DNA from: Hymenobacter terricola
GTDB lineage: Bacteria; Bacteroidota; Bacteroidia; Cytophagales; Hymenobacteraceae
Length of the DNA stretch: 64,000 bases
Reading direction: 5' to 3'
Assembly: GCF_017921975.2 (NCBI RefSeq)
Contig: NZ_JAGEMO020000023.1
Location: forward strand, 1 to 64,000
In this document: piece after piece, positions 22,157 through 31,032 of the stretch
How positions within the stretch are numbered: position 1 is the stretch's first letter
Layout of the letters: every line of letters starts with the position of its first letter
Notes under the pieces: generated by a model
The model's input: only the letters and a program-made list of their open reading frames with translations
Told to the model about the DNA's origin: nothing
The model's database searches: none
Program-made: the position numbers and the translations under genes

Positions 22157-23077
22157 CTAATATTTCCGTCCCAACGGGTTATACCCCAGCAATTCCCCAT
22201 CGGCCAGTGCCGCCAGAATCTGCTCGCACAGCGGCTGCAAGGCCATGCGGCTGTGCGCGGCAGCCCGCAGCACCCACACGTTCTCCCGCGCCTGGGTCAC
22301 GGCCACCACGCACTCCTGGCCGCTGAGGCTGAAATGCGGGCTGGCCCCGCCGGGCATCTTTTGCTGCTTCAGCACCGCTGCCAGCCGTTGGAAGCGGGCA
22401 TCTTCGGGGCGGCCCACCAGAAAGACCGAGAAGAAGGTTTGGTACCCGGCGAAGTTGGCCGGCGCGGCGGCAATGTGTTCCTCGGGACGAAACGCAAACC
22501 TATCCAGGAGCACCAGCCGCCCGTCCACCCGCACCCGCAGCTCCGAATGCAGCGAGGTGAAAGCAAACCGCTCGCCCAAATCCATGCGGCCGGAGTGAAA
22601 CCAGTCGACCAGCAGCAGCAGCGCTGTGGGTTGGATGTTCCATTCCTGGGTTTGGCGGTAGCGGCTTTCGGCTTGCAGTACCACCGGGTCGGGAAACACG
22701 ACGGCCAGGGCGTTTTCACCCAGCTCGCCCACGGTGTGCTGCTCGGCCACCGCCCCGTCGATGGACCGAAAAATCTTCGTGCTGGCCTGCGTGCTGAGGA
22801 TGAGCTGCGTGTCGGCCCCGCCCGAAATGCGCAGCCGGATGGCATCGCCGGCCACCATGCCGCCGCCGTAGCTGCTCAGCACCACGTGGCAGGCGCTGGT
22901 GGGCGAGGCCGGCTGGAGCAGCTTGAGCGGCTGGATGTTTTTGCAGGCCACGAGGCGCGATTTGCCGCGCACCGATGCCACGGCCAGCGTGCTCCATTCC
23001 GTCGGCTTGGGCAGGCGGGCCGGCAGGGGAGCGGCGGGTTCGGGCACGGGGCAGCCTTCGGTGCGTGAGGTTTCCAT
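22157..23077 (-). CDS. ureD: Urease accessory protein UreD
   Basis: About 306 residues. The motifs LSSYGGGMVAGDAIRLRI, TQASTKIFRS and WFHSGRMDLGERFAF are typical of UreD/UreH, the membrane-independent scaffold that docks on apo-urease. I choose the ATG at 23077 (METSRTEG); an upstream frame to 23263 adds a low-complexity stretch, and a CGTACTTCG sequence (-7-like) lies between the two. Encoded convergently to ureABCFG, so it is not in the same transcript; this split is worth noting. Divergent from the J-like gene at 23266. Confidence 0.9.
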   Translation of the reverse strand: METSRTEGCPVPEPAAPLPARLPKPTEWSTLAVASVRGKSRLVACKNIQPLKLLQPASPTSACHVVLSSYGGGMVAGDAIRLRISGGADTQLILSTQASTKIFRSIDGAVAEQHTVGELGENALAVVFPDPVVLQAESRYRQTQEWNIQPTALLLLVDWFHSGRMDLGERFAFTSLHSELRVRVDGRLVLLDRFAFRPEEHIAAAPANFAGYQTFFSVFLVGRPEDARFQRLAAVLKQQKMPGGASPHFSLSGQECVVAVTQARENVWVLRAAAHSRMALQPLCEQILAALADGELLGYNPLGRKY

Positions 23078-23265
23078 AGGTAGTGGCGGGGCTGCGAAGT
23101 ACGGCCCTGGCGCCGGCTCGCCCATCATGGTGGCTGTCGAAAGGCGGCCGCGCCGCTCGGTTTGCGTTCGTAAGTGCCCGGCACGGCGGACAATAGAGTA
23201 AGGCAGCGCAGCGTTTTGAAGTAGCGGCGGGAGGCTGTATTTTCGGCCTGTACCGCGCTTCACTT

Positions 23266-24012
23266 ATGCAGAACTATTACCGCGTTCTGGGCATCAGCCC
23301 TTCGGCCTCGGCGCTGGAAATTGAGCAGGGCTATCTGCGCCAGCGCACCCGCCTCAAGCGCCTGGCCGTGGACCCCGCCATGAAGGCCCGGCTGGTCGAA
23401 GTGGAGGCCGGCTACGGCATTCTGGGCAACCCCCGCCGCCGCCTGGCCTACGACCTGCTCCGGGCCCATGAGCCCGCCGCCCCCGCACTCCCGGCCCGGC
23501 CCACCGCCGACGAGCGCCAGCTCCGTTACGCCCGCGTGGCCCGCCGCCTCAACGCCGCACTGCTGGCCTGCTGCCTGCTGCTGGGCCTCGACTGGGCCCT
23601 GCCCGCGCGCGAATACGCCAACGAAACCGTGCACAGCCGCTTTCCCATCTCCGTTTCCGCCTCGCTCTCCGACCCGCAGCTGGCCTACCGGGTGCACACC
23701 GACCACACCACGTTCCGCCTGCCCAGCGCCCTTGGCCACCGCGTGCGCATCGCCCAGCACATCACCGTGTGGCAAACGCCCTTGCTGGGGATTGTGCAGC
23801 GCGTGAGCTCGCCCGCTTCGCCCGACGGGCCGGCCCCTTTTCAGCCCTATGGGGGCACTATTTACGGGACGTTTGCGCTGCTGCCCCTGTTGCTGGCGGC
23901 CGTGGCAGCCGTGGGCGTGTGGCCAGGCCGTACCGCCGAAACCTATGTTAACACGGCCGTCGTAAGTGCCTTGCTGGCTGTGCTGGTGCTGGTTTTACTG
24001 CTGTGGTCCTGA
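23266..24012 (+). CDS. J-domain-like membrane protein lacking the HPD motif
   Basis: 248 residues. Residues 1-65 read as a J domain (NYYRVLGISPSASALEIEQG, then EVEAGYGILGNPRRRLAYDLL), but the loop that should hold His-Pro-Asp reads RLAVDPAMK, so Hsp70 stimulation is not expected. Three hydrophobic segments follow: about residues 90-110, 203-222 and 226-246. The extracytoplasmic loop between them contains the DHTTFRLPSALGHRV stretch. Function unknown; a partner-binding rather than co-chaperone role is possible. It is divergent from ureD. Confidence 0.7.
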   Translation: MQNYYRVLGISPSASALEIEQGYLRQRTRLKRLAVDPAMKARLVEVEAGYGILGNPRRRLAYDLLRAHEPAAPALPARPTADERQLRYARVARRLNAALLACCLLLGLDWALPAREYANETVHSRFPISVSASLSDPQLAYRVHTDHTTFRLPSALGHRVRIAQHITVWQTPLLGIVQRVSSPASPDGPAPFQPYGGTIYGTFALLPLLLAAVAAVGVWPGRTAETYVNTAVVSALLAVLVLVLLLWS

Positions 24013-24096
24013 GCGGAACGGGGACGAAACCTCAGCCCAGCCGCTGGTTTTGCCGTACCAGTAGCCCCGTTTTACCCGTTCAGTTTTCCCGTGCCC

Positions 24097-24603
24097 ATGT
24101 CGTTTACTGCTGCTCAGCCCGAAGATTTGTTGTTTGATGCCGCCCGCCGCGGCGATGTTGCGGCCCTGAAAGAATTGCTGGCCACCGGCCTTCTCATCAA
24201 TACGGCCAACGCCAAAGGCTTCACGCCGCTCATTCTCACTGCCTACGACAACCACCTCGACGCCACCAAATTCCTGCTTGAAGCCGGGGCCGACCCCAAC
24301 GCGCAGGACGCCTCCGGCAACACCGCCCTGATGGGCGTCAGCTTCAAAGGCTACCCCGAAATCGCCCGCCAGCTCATCCGGCACGGCGCCGACCTCGACC
24401 TGCAAAACGGCAACGGCGGCACCGCCCTTATGTTTGCCACCATGTTTGGCCGCAACGAGCTGGTGAAGCTCTTGCTCGACGCCGGCGCCGCTGCCACTAT
24501 CCAGGATTTTCGCGGCCAGACCGCTCTGCACCTGGCCGCCCAGCAGGGCAACGAAGGCGCCTGGGCCTTGCTGGGCGGCGAGCCGGCCGAAGCGGAAGAA
24601 TAA
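24097..24603 (+). CDS. Ankyrin-repeat protein
   Basis: 168 residues from the ATG at 24097 (a GTG two codons earlier is also possible). Four ankyrin repeats are visible: DLLFDAARRGDVAALKELL, GFTPLILTAYDNHLDATKFL, GNTALMGVSFKGYPEIARQL and GGTALMFATMFGRNELVKLL, with a fifth capping repeat GQTALHLAAQQGNEGAWALL. No signal peptide, so cytoplasmic. Such small ankyrin proteins often partner catalases or other redox enzymes; here the neighbour is an extradiol dioxygenase-like gene (convergent). No specific partner can be read from the sequence. Confidence 0.9.
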   Translation: MSFTAAQPEDLLFDAARRGDVAALKELLATGLLINTANAKGFTPLILTAYDNHLDATKFLLEAGADPNAQDASGNTALMGVSFKGYPEIARQLIRHGADLDLQNGNGGTALMFATMFGRNELVKLLLDAGAAATIQDFRGQTALHLAAQQGNEGAWALLGGEPAEAEE

Positions 24604-24608
24604 ACCAA

Positions 24609-24650
24609 CCGTCATGCTTCGACTACGCGGCCGCCAGATAAGCATGACGG
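24609..24650. terminator. Hairpin from a shortened family B arm pair
   Basis: CCGTCATGCTT at 24609-24619 pairs with AAGCATGACGG at 24640-24650. The outer arms match the CGTCATGC end of family B, but the centre is reduced. Position between convergent genes suggests it may act as a bidirectional terminator, although there is no good T-run. Confidence 0.5.
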
Positions 24651-24665
24651 TCGGTTACCCGATTT

Positions 24666-25553
24666 TCACCCCACCATAAATGTGCGCATGCCCAGCCCGC
24701 CGTAGCTTACTTCCTCGAACAGCTGCTGCACGGGTTCATTTTTCCCGGCCAGGCCCACGGTGTAGAGGGTGGGCAGATAATGGTCGAGCGAGGGCACGGC
24801 CAGCGGGCCGCTGCTGCCAGCCTTGGTGTAGTCGGTCAGGGCGCGGTAGTTGCCGCTGAGCAGGTGGGTTTTAAACCACTCATCAAACTCCACGGCCCAG
24901 TCGTAGGGCGTGGCATCGCCGGCCATGAGCCTGGGCACGCTCTGGCGCAGGTTGTGCACCACGTTGCCGCTGCCCACGATGAGCACGCCCCGCTCGCGCA
25001 GAAACCGGAGCTGCCCGGCAAAGTCGAAATGCCACTCCAGCGGTTTGGTGGCATCAATGCTGAGCTGGAACACCGGCACATCGGCGGCCGGAAACAGGTG
25101 GTGCAGCACCGTCCAGGTGCCGTGGTCGAGGCCCCAGTCGTTGGTGCCGTGCACGTCGGGCACTTGGGCAATGAGGTCGCGCACCAGGGCCGGCGCGCCG
25201 GGGGCCGGGTACTGCATATCGAACAATTCCTGCGGGAAGCCGCCAAAGTCGTGAATCGTTTCCGGCCGCTCGTTCAGCGTAGCAAACGTGCCCCGCGTGA
25301 GCCAGTGCGCCGACACCACCAGAATGGCCGAGGGCGGCCGGTTGCGGCGTAAGTCTTCGCCCACCTGCCGCAGCTTGCGGGTGAACGGGTTGTCTTCGAT
25401 GGCATTCATCGGCGAGCCGTGGCCCACGAAAAGCACGGGCATGGGCGCCGTTTTGGCAAAACTGGAAGCGGTGGCGTGCAGGGACTGGAGGTTCATGGCA
25501 GCGGGAGCGAGGGGCAGCACGCCCGGGGTTTTTAATAATGGGCGGCGTTCCAT
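24666..25553 (-). CDS. Extradiol ring-cleavage dioxygenase, 4,5-DOPA dioxygenase (YgiD) type
   Basis: The family motifs are PVLFVGHGSPMNAIEDNPFT (first His ligand), ILVVSAHWLTRG, GLDHGTWTVLHHLFP (His near residue 160), and GSGNVVHNLR. These match class III extradiol dioxygenases of the DODA/YgiD group, which use Fe(II) or Zn to open catechol rings. The predicted start at 25553 gives about 40 residues ahead of the core with a proline- and leucine-rich stretch (LLKTPGVLPLAPAAMNLQSL); the ATG within this (about 25496) is an alternative start. Real substrate unknown. It is divergent from the Crp/Fnr gene. Confidence 0.88.
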   Translation of the reverse strand: MERRPLLKTPGVLPLAPAAMNLQSLHATASSFAKTAPMPVLFVGHGSPMNAIEDNPFTRKLRQVGEDLRRNRPPSAILVVSAHWLTRGTFATLNERPETIHDFGGFPQELFDMQYPAPGAPALVRDLIAQVPDVHGTNDWGLDHGTWTVLHHLFPAADVPVFQLSIDATKPLEWHFDFAGQLRFLRERGVLIVGSGNVVHNLRQSVPRLMAGDATPYDWAVEFDEWFKTHLLSGNYRALTDYTKAGSSGPLAVPSLDHYLPTLYTVGLAGKNEPVQQLFEEVSYGGLGMRTFMVG

Positions 25554-25636
25554 AAAATCATTAGGTTAGAATTCAGCTACAAATTTCCCCCGCTTATAAT
25601 GGCTATGCCTTGAGGTATGGTAAGAAATAGGGGCTC

Positions 25637-25722
25637 GTAGCGCGACCTTTATAGTTCGCGTCCCCGCGCCGTTAAAACCGCTCGAACGGCGCGGGGACGC
25701 GGACCCACAAAGTCCGCGCTAC
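25637..25722. repeat. REPIN-like palindromic repeat, family A, copy 5 (diverged)
   Basis: GTAG-CGCGACCT-TTAT-AGTTCGCG, spacer, CGCGGACC-CACA-AAGTCCGCG-CTAC. More changed than the others, with some stem pairs lost. It ends one base before the ATG of the Crp/Fnr gene. Confidence 0.75.
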
Positions 25723-25723
25723 A

Positions 25724-26326
25724 ATGAAAACCGACCCCTACGCCGCGCTGCGGACCTATTTCGAGCAACGCGCCGCCCTCTCCGAAGAAGAGTTTGCCGT
25801 GCTGCGGCAGCTTTTTCGGCCGCGCACCATGCAGCGGCACGAAGTGCTGCACCTGGCCGGCGAGGTGGCCAGCTACGGCGCTTTTGTGGCGCGGGGCTGT
25901 TTGCGGGCTTTCGTGGTCGATGCGCAGGGCAAGGAGCACATCCTGCAATTTGCCCCCGAGCAATGGTGGATTGCCGAGCAGCACAGCCTCAGGCACCACG
26001 CGCCAGCGCTATTCGCCATCGATGCCGTGGAGGATTCTGAAGTACTGCTCTACGACGCCCTGTTCTACCACCAGCCCGGCCTGCCCACCGTGCGCGATTC
26101 CGAGATGACCATCGCCATGCTCACCAACCGCATCTACGCCATGCAGCAGCGGCTGGTGCTGCTGCTCAGCGCCCCGGCCAAGGTGCGCTACCTCGACTTC
26201 CTCCAGACCTATCCCACCCTGGCCCAGCGCCTGCCACTACGGCTCATCGCCGCGTACCTGGGCATCACGCCCGAGTCGTTGAGCCGCGTCCGGCACGAGC
26301 TGGCCCACGTAGCGCGGACTTTGTGA
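25724..26326 (+). CDS. Crp/Fnr-family transcriptional regulator
   Basis: 200 residues. An N-terminal cyclic-nucleotide-binding-like barrel (residues about 20-110, with EVLHLAGEVASYGAFVARGCLRAF and GKEHILQFAPEQWWIAE) and a C-terminal helix-turn-helix (RLPLRLIAAYLGITPESLSRVRHEL). Bacteroidota members of this group often lack clear ligand residues, and the ligand here is unknown. The last five residues (VARTL) and the stop are encoded by repeat A copy 6, and the ATG follows repeat A copy 5 by one base, so both gene ends touch repeats. Confidence 0.88.
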   Translation: MKTDPYAALRTYFEQRAALSEEEFAVLRQLFRPRTMQRHEVLHLAGEVASYGAFVARGCLRAFVVDAQGKEHILQFAPEQWWIAEQHSLRHHAPALFAIDAVEDSEVLLYDALFYHQPGLPTVRDSEMTIAMLTNRIYAMQQRLVLLLSAPAKVRYLDFLQTYPTLAQRLPLRLIAAYLGITPESLSRVRHELAHVARTL

Positions 26327-26358
26327 GTCCGCGCGTGAACAACCCCCGTCCGCGCTAC
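26309..26358. repeat. REPIN-like palindromic repeat, family A, copy 6, overlapping a coding end
   Basis: GTAG-CGCGGACT-TTGTG-AGTCCGCGCG, then a short spacer and a right arm reduced to GTCCGCG-CTAC. Its left 18 bases lie inside the Crp/Fnr gene and provide its stop codon. It ends three bases before the SDR stop. Confidence 0.8.
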
Positions 26359-26361
26359 CGG

Positions 26362-27153
26362 CTACCCAATGCTGCGGACAACCCCGCCATCCACACGCAC
26401 CGAAGCGCCGTTGGTGGCCGCTGCCAGCGGGCTGGCCAGGTAGGCCACCATACTAGCCACTTCATCGGTGGTAATGAAGCGCTGGAGCAGCGACGTGGGC
26501 CGGTCGTTCCGGAAAAACTCGTGCTCAGCTTCCTCTTTCGACTTGCCCTCGCCCGCCATTTTCTTGATGAATTCGTCCACGCCTTCGGAAGCCGTGGGGC
26601 CGGGCAGCACCGAATTCACCGTTACGCCGGTGCCCTTGGTAAGCTCGGCCAGGCCGCGGGCTACACTAAGCTGCGCGGTTTTGGTGGTGCCGTAGTGAAT
26701 CATCTCCTGCGGGATTTGCAGCCCCGATTCGCTTGAAATAAACAGGATGCGGCCCCAGTTGCGCGCCAGCATCAGCGGGAAATACTGGCGGGCCAGGCGC
26801 ACGCCGCTCAGCACGTTCACTTCGAAGAAATGCAGCCAGTCCTCGTCGGAGATTTCGGCGAAGGGCTTGGGCTCGAAAATGCCCACGTTGTTCACCAGAA
26901 TATCCACGGTGGGCACGGTGCGCAGCAAGTTTGCCACTTCGTCGGCCTTGCCGAAGTCGACGGCTACGCCCCGGACCACGGCGCCCGGCGTGGCTTGTAG
27001 AATAGCGGCTTTGGCCTCCGCAATGCGGGCTTCGGTGCGGCCGGTGATAATGACTTCGGCCCCCTCGGCGGCGAGGCGGCGCGCAATAGCCAGGCCAATG
27101 CCGGCCGTGGAACCAGTGACGAGGGCGAGGCGGTGGGCAAGTTGCAAATCCAT
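26362..27153 (-). CDS. Short-chain dehydrogenase/reductase (SDR)
   Basis: 263 residues from the ATG at 27153. TGSTAGIGLAIARRL is the cofactor-binding TGxxxGIG, NNVG the NNAG-type motif, and HYGTTKTAQLS gives the catalytic Tyr-x3-Lys near residue 155. The C-terminal section ends RVDGGVVRS, as usual. I prefer 27153 because the upstream frame to 27306 contains no domain and would place the Rossmann motif too far in. Substrate unknown. It is convergent with the Crp/Fnr gene. Confidence 0.9.
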   Translation of the reverse strand: MDLQLAHRLALVTGSTAGIGLAIARRLAAEGAEVIITGRTEARIAEAKAAILQATPGAVVRGVAVDFGKADEVANLLRTVPTVDILVNNVGIFEPKPFAEISDEDWLHFFEVNVLSGVRLARQYFPLMLARNWGRILFISSESGLQIPQEMIHYGTTKTAQLSVARGLAELTKGTGVTVNSVLPGPTASEGVDEFIKKMAGEGKSKEEAEHEFFRNDRPTSLLQRFITTDEVASMVAYLASPLAAATNGASVRVDGGVVRSIG

Positions 27154-27741
27154 AAAGAGCGGGGGAAATGAGCAGATATACCGTGCTAAACCAGCAGAGC
27201 CAGCATTTGGATACGTCGCCGCGCTCGAATAGCGGCCCGGCCGCTGCCTTTTACTCTGGCTGGGGCTCAGAATGATATTTCCGCGGCTGCGAGGCAGCGA
27301 AAGCAACCCGCAACCATCGTTAAAAATTCTACTATCAAATGACGAGTAGAGTTAACGATTATGCTTGCAAAAGTGCATTTTCATAGGATTTAGGTAATGT
27401 GCAATAAAATGTCCTGATTCAGGGAAATGATTTATGTAGATGCTAACCAAAAAATTGCTTTATTTGCTTCATGTAGTGCCAATTCCTGTGATAAACAGGG
27501 CAATGGCGAGAATCAAAAACAGCTATATCAAGTGGGATTATTTGTCATTAATCAATGATTGATAATAATTAAATACGAACCGATAATAGGATGTCTTGCC
27601 CGGTATACCACAATTAGATTTTTTGAGTAAGTTTCAGCAGCATACAGTCTTGGGCCCTTTGCGCAATCGATAGCAGAAAACGATTGTTGCCGGTGCCCAT
27701 TTCTTTTCTCTCTTCATTTTCAACCACAAACCCACCCAACT
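27154..27741. other. 588-base AT-rich intergenic region
   Basis: No coding region is seen. The part from about 27310 to 27720 is markedly AT-rich compared with the flanks, and holds several short A/T runs and TTTG/TTG triplets; it presumably contains promoters for the SDR (leftward) and TonB-type gene (rightward). I cannot place a convincing -7/-33 pair. No hairpin with T-run and no sRNA was recognised. Confidence 0.6.
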
Positions 27742-28488
27742 ATGCTGTTTTCCTCTACTCTAGTGCTTGTTAGTCACCTGCTGGCCGCGGCTATTGCGCC
27801 CGCAGAACCCATTTTGGCATCCGGCCCGGCCATGGCCAGCCACGCCGCCCTGCCGGCCGTGGCGGGCCGCGTCATCACGGAGGCGGGCGAGCCGCTGCCG
27901 GGAGTATTTGTGGCGGTGCAGGGCACGCCCCAGGCCACGAGCACCAATGCATCGGGCAACTTCCTACTCACCCTCACCAACGTGAAGTCGGTGCTGCTGT
28001 TTAAGTGCCAGGGCTACCGCGACCAGATGATGCCGGTGGCGACCGGCAACCAGATGACCGTGAAAATGTATGCCTTGAACCGGCCGGCGCCGTCCAGCCT
28101 ATCAACGGAACCGGCTGAAGCGGCGGCGGCCCGCGCGGCGGAGCCGACCTCTGCCAGCCCCAGTGCGGTGCTGAGTTTTTCGGAAGTGCTGCCCACCTTT
28201 CCGGGGGGCGAGGCGGCCTACCGCAAATACATCGGCCAGAATGCCCATTTCCCGGAAGAATTGTTGGCCAAGGCGGTATCCGGCACGGTGTACGTGAGCT
28301 TTGTGGTGGACGAGCAGGGCCGCATTACCGACGCGGAAGTGGCCCGCGGCTGCGGCAATGCCTTCGACCAGGAGGCGCTGCGCATCATTCGGCTCATGCC
28401 CTGGTGGAACCCCGGCACGATGGCGGGCAAGCCCGTGCGGGTATCGCGCATTCTGCCGGTGCCCTTTGTGTTCCGGCAGCGCGACTAG
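27742..28488 (+). CDS. Energy-transducer TonB-like protein with a carboxypeptidase-regulatory-like domain
   Basis: 248 residues. An N-terminal hydrophobic segment (LVLVSHLLAAAIA), a carboxypeptidase-regulatory-like beta sandwich at about residues 38-110 (VAGRVITEAGEPLPGVFVAV...SGNFLLTL), a Pro/Ala/Ser-rich linker, and a TonB C-terminal domain at about 155-245 (FPGGEAAYRKYI, GTVYVSFVVDEQGRITDAEV). The whole looks like a periplasmic or secreted TonB-type C-terminal domain protein rather than a classical TonB with an N-terminal inner-membrane anchor; the start segment could act as either. Partner receptors are likely the SusC proteins elsewhere. Confidence 0.82.
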   Translation: MLFSSTLVLVSHLLAAAIAPAEPILASGPAMASHAALPAVAGRVITEAGEPLPGVFVAVQGTPQATSTNASGNFLLTLTNVKSVLLFKCQGYRDQMMPVATGNQMTVKMYALNRPAPSSLSTEPAEAAAARAAEPTSASPSAVLSFSEVLPTFPGGEAAYRKYIGQNAHFPEELLAKAVSGTVYVSFVVDEQGRITDAEVARGCGNAFDQEALRIIRLMPWWNPGTMAGKPVRVSRILPVPFVFRQRD

Positions 28489-28512
28489 CCGGCCTTTGCC
28501 AATGAACCCCCC

Positions 28513-28555
28513 AAGCCGGCCCGGTGCGATTACTTCGTGCCGGGCCGGCTTTTTT
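28513..28555 (+). terminator. Rho-independent terminator after the TonB-like gene
   Basis: AAGCCGGCCCGG pairs with CCGGGCCGGCTT around a 15-base loop and is followed by a T-run (TTTTT). Strong stem of 12 base pairs. Confidence 0.85.
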
Positions 28556-28583
28556 GCCTGGGTGCGCAGCAACCTGCGGGCTG

Positions 28584-28949
28584 CTACCGGGCCAGCAACA
28601 CCGCCGCCAGGGCCAGCAGGGCGGGCACGGTTTGCACCAGCAGAATGCGCTTGCCGGCCGTGAGCGCCCCGTAGATGCCGGCCACTGCCACGCAGCCGAG
28701 GAAAAATGCGGCCACGTTGCGGTGCCAGCCGGGGTCCGTAATCAGCAGCGACCAGATGAGGCCGGCGGCCAGAAAACCGTTGTAGAGCCCCTGGTTGGCC
28801 GCGAGTACCTTGGTGGGCTCAAACAAATGGGCGGGCAGCGACCGAAACGTTTTGGGGCCGCGCGTGGTCCAGGCAAACATCTCCAGCCACACAATGTAGA
28901 GGTGAATGAGGATGACGAAACCGACGAGAAGCTGACTGAGCAGGAGCAT
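28584..28949 (-). CDS. DUF1304 membrane protein
   Basis: 121 residues from the ATG at 28949 (MLLLSQLLVGFVILIHLY). Four hydrophobic segments with the family pattern HLYIVWLEMFAWTT, KVLAANQGLYNGFLAAGLIW and a C-terminal hydrophobic helix match DUF1304 (a small membrane family also called epimerase-like in some annotations). A longer frame to 29093 is rejected as it adds a low-quality basic stretch. Function unknown. Confidence 0.85.
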   Translation of the reverse strand: MLLLSQLLVGFVILIHLYIVWLEMFAWTTRGPKTFRSLPAHLFEPTKVLAANQGLYNGFLAAGLIWSLLITDPGWHRNVAAFFLGCVAVAGIYGALTAGKRILLVQTVPALLALAAVLLAR

Positions 28950-29050
28950 AAAAAAGGGGAGAAGGCGCGCTGATGGAGCGGGCAACTTACTCAATATATC
29001 CCGATATAGCAGCCGGCCCCGGCGCCCGCCCGGCTCCGGCCGCCTGGCCA

Positions 29051-29085
29051 AAAAAACACCGGCCCGCTGAAGCAGCGGGCCGGTG
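29051..29085 (-). terminator. Terminator for the minus-strand propeller gene
   Basis: CACCGGCCCGCTG pairs with CAGCGGGCCGGTG around a three-base loop; on the minus strand it is followed by seven T's (AAAAAAA at 29050-29056 on the plus strand). Confidence 0.85.
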
Positions 29086-29113
29086 CGGGGCAACCAGGCC
29101 AGTCCGGGGCACC

Positions 29114-30754
29114 TCAGTGCTGCACGTTCAGCATGCGGGTGGTGATTTCCTTGTCCGATTCGAGGCGGAGCATGTAGAGGCCGTTGGGCAGGGTGGAAGT
29201 ATCGAAAGACGATTCGGTGTTGGGAGTGGCGGCGGCGGGCTGGAGGGTGCGCACGGCCACGGCGTGGCCCAGATGGTCGAAGAGGGTGGCGCGCACCGCC
29301 TGCTCGGCGTCGGTGAGGCGGAGGGTGAACTGGGTTTGCACCGGGTTGGGGAAGATGCTAACGGCGAGCGGCGGCCTGGCGTCTTTGTGGCCGTGGTGGC
29401 CTGATTGGCTGCCGTAGCGGGCCAGGAAGCTTTGCGTGGAGGGGCTGCTGAGGGTGATGGCGCCAAAGTGGCAGGTCTGGGTGAATACCCCGGCCAGGTA
29501 CAGGTTATCGTCCTCGTCAACGGCCAGCCCGCCGCCGGAGCTGGTGCCCGGCCCGCCCACCGCGGCCAGCTGCCGCACCCGGCCCTGGGGGCTCACCTCC
29601 GCCAAAAAAGCACTGTTCGGCACCGAACCCCCGATGTTGAGCGTGCCCGAGAGATAGACTTTGTTGGTGCGGAGGTTCACGGCCAGGGCTTCGGCCACGT
29701 CGTAGGAATCGCCACCCAGCGCCGTGGCCGCTTTCGCGACGCCCCGCGCACTGTAGCGGGCCACAAAGACGTCGTTGCTGCCCGCGTTGCTCGTGATGGT
29801 GTGGCGGCCCAGCGTGAGGGTGCCCGCAAAGCTGCCCCCGATGTAGGCATCGCCCTGTCGGGTGGTGGTCAGCACGCGGCCATCGCCGCTGCCGGCCAGC
29901 GCCTGGGCCCACTGCACCTGCCCCTGCCGGGGGTCGAGCTTGGCCAGGAACAGGTACAGGTTGTCCCCCGGTGTGCGCAGGGTGGGGCCATTCAGCCCCA
30001 GCCCCGTCTGGAAGTTGCCGCTCACGTAGAGGTCGCCGGCGCTATTCACGGCCACGTTGCCGCCGCGGGCCACGGTCTGGTCGTTCGGGTGCAGGGCGGT
30101 CCACACGCGGGCCCAGCGCAGGGTGCCTTGCGCGCTGTAGCTGGCCACATACGGCTGCTGGTAGCGGGGCCCAAACGTGAGCGAGCCCAGCTGCACGTTG
30201 GCCCCGCCAATGTAGCCGGTCACGTAGCTGTTGCCGGCCGCGTCCACGGCAATGCCCGTGCCCACGGCCCCGCCGGCTGGCCCCCGGTGGTTGCCTTCGG
30301 CCTGCTGAATCCAGTCCACCGTGCCATTGGCCCGGCACCGGAGGGTGAAGCCCACGCTGCCCGCCTGCGCCAGCTGCGCCGTCGACTCGCGGCCGTTGTT
30401 GTAGCGCAGCGTGCCATCAAACGTGCCCGTGACGTAGCTGTTGCCGGCCCGGTCCACGGCAATGGCATAGGGCATCACATACGAGCTGGCCTCCAGCTTG
30501 GTGACCTGGAGCACCGTGCCGTGGGCGTTGTATTTGGCAATGTAGAGGCACAGGCCGGGGCTGGTGAGCCGGGTAGCGCCCACTTGCAGCGAGCCCGTGA
30601 ACCGGCCGGTGGTGTACACGTTGCCATCGTCGTCGGTGGCCACGCCCATCAGCCCGTTCACCTCGCTCACGGGGTAGGCAAACGTGTAGTTATTCGATTG
30701 GGCCCGGGTAGTCAGGCTCATCAGCAGGAGCAGGGCCAGTAGTAGTTGTTTCAT
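29114..30754 (-). CDS. T9SS-sorted secreted beta-propeller (SBBP-repeat) protein
   Basis: 546 residues from the ATG at 30754 (MKQLLLALLLLMSLTTRAQS, a clean signal peptide). The middle contains about seven or eight SBBP-like repeats marked by AVDRAGNSYVTGTF, DAAGNSYVTGYI, NSAGDLYVSGNF and AVDEDDNLYLAGVF. The C-terminal about 80 residues (LAVSIFPNPVQTQFTLRL ... LPNGLYMLRLE) are a type-A T9SS sorting domain, so the protein is exported by the type IX system and likely anchored at the surface. An upstream start at 30808 would spoil the signal peptide. Binding target unknown. Confidence 0.9.
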   Translation of the reverse strand: MKQLLLALLLLMSLTTRAQSNNYTFAYPVSEVNGLMGVATDDDGNVYTTGRFTGSLQVGATRLTSPGLCLYIAKYNAHGTVLQVTKLEASSYVMPYAIAVDRAGNSYVTGTFDGTLRYNNGRESTAQLAQAGSVGFTLRCRANGTVDWIQQAEGNHRGPAGGAVGTGIAVDAAGNSYVTGYIGGANVQLGSLTFGPRYQQPYVASYSAQGTLRWARVWTALHPNDQTVARGGNVAVNSAGDLYVSGNFQTGLGLNGPTLRTPGDNLYLFLAKLDPRQGQVQWAQALAGSGDGRVLTTTRQGDAYIGGSFAGTLTLGRHTITSNAGSNDVFVARYSARGVAKAATALGGDSYDVAEALAVNLRTNKVYLSGTLNIGGSVPNSAFLAEVSPQGRVRQLAAVGGPGTSSGGGLAVDEDDNLYLAGVFTQTCHFGAITLSSPSTQSFLARYGSQSGHHGHKDARPPLAVSIFPNPVQTQFTLRLTDAEQAVRATLFDHLGHAVAVRTLQPAAATPNTESSFDTSTLPNGLYMLRLESDKEITTRMLNVQH

Positions 30755-31032
30755 GGTGATTGTGGGGAGGGTAAAATGGGAAGGAATAAGCCGAAAACCG
30801 GTCTTCATCTACCTAAAATCCCCTGGTTGGCAGCTCGCCCGCACTGCCTCACAAGCGGCCGTGGGTAGAAGGCGCGCGATTCAATGGTGAATTTAGAGTA
30901 TTATTTTGGATAAAAACTAATAAAAAATCCAATAATTATTGTTAAGCTCAAGTGTATTTTGCGGATGGGGTAGCGGGGCAAAGGAGCAGGGCACCGCCTC
31001 CCACACCCCTGCCACCCCGGCTGGTCCCCACG

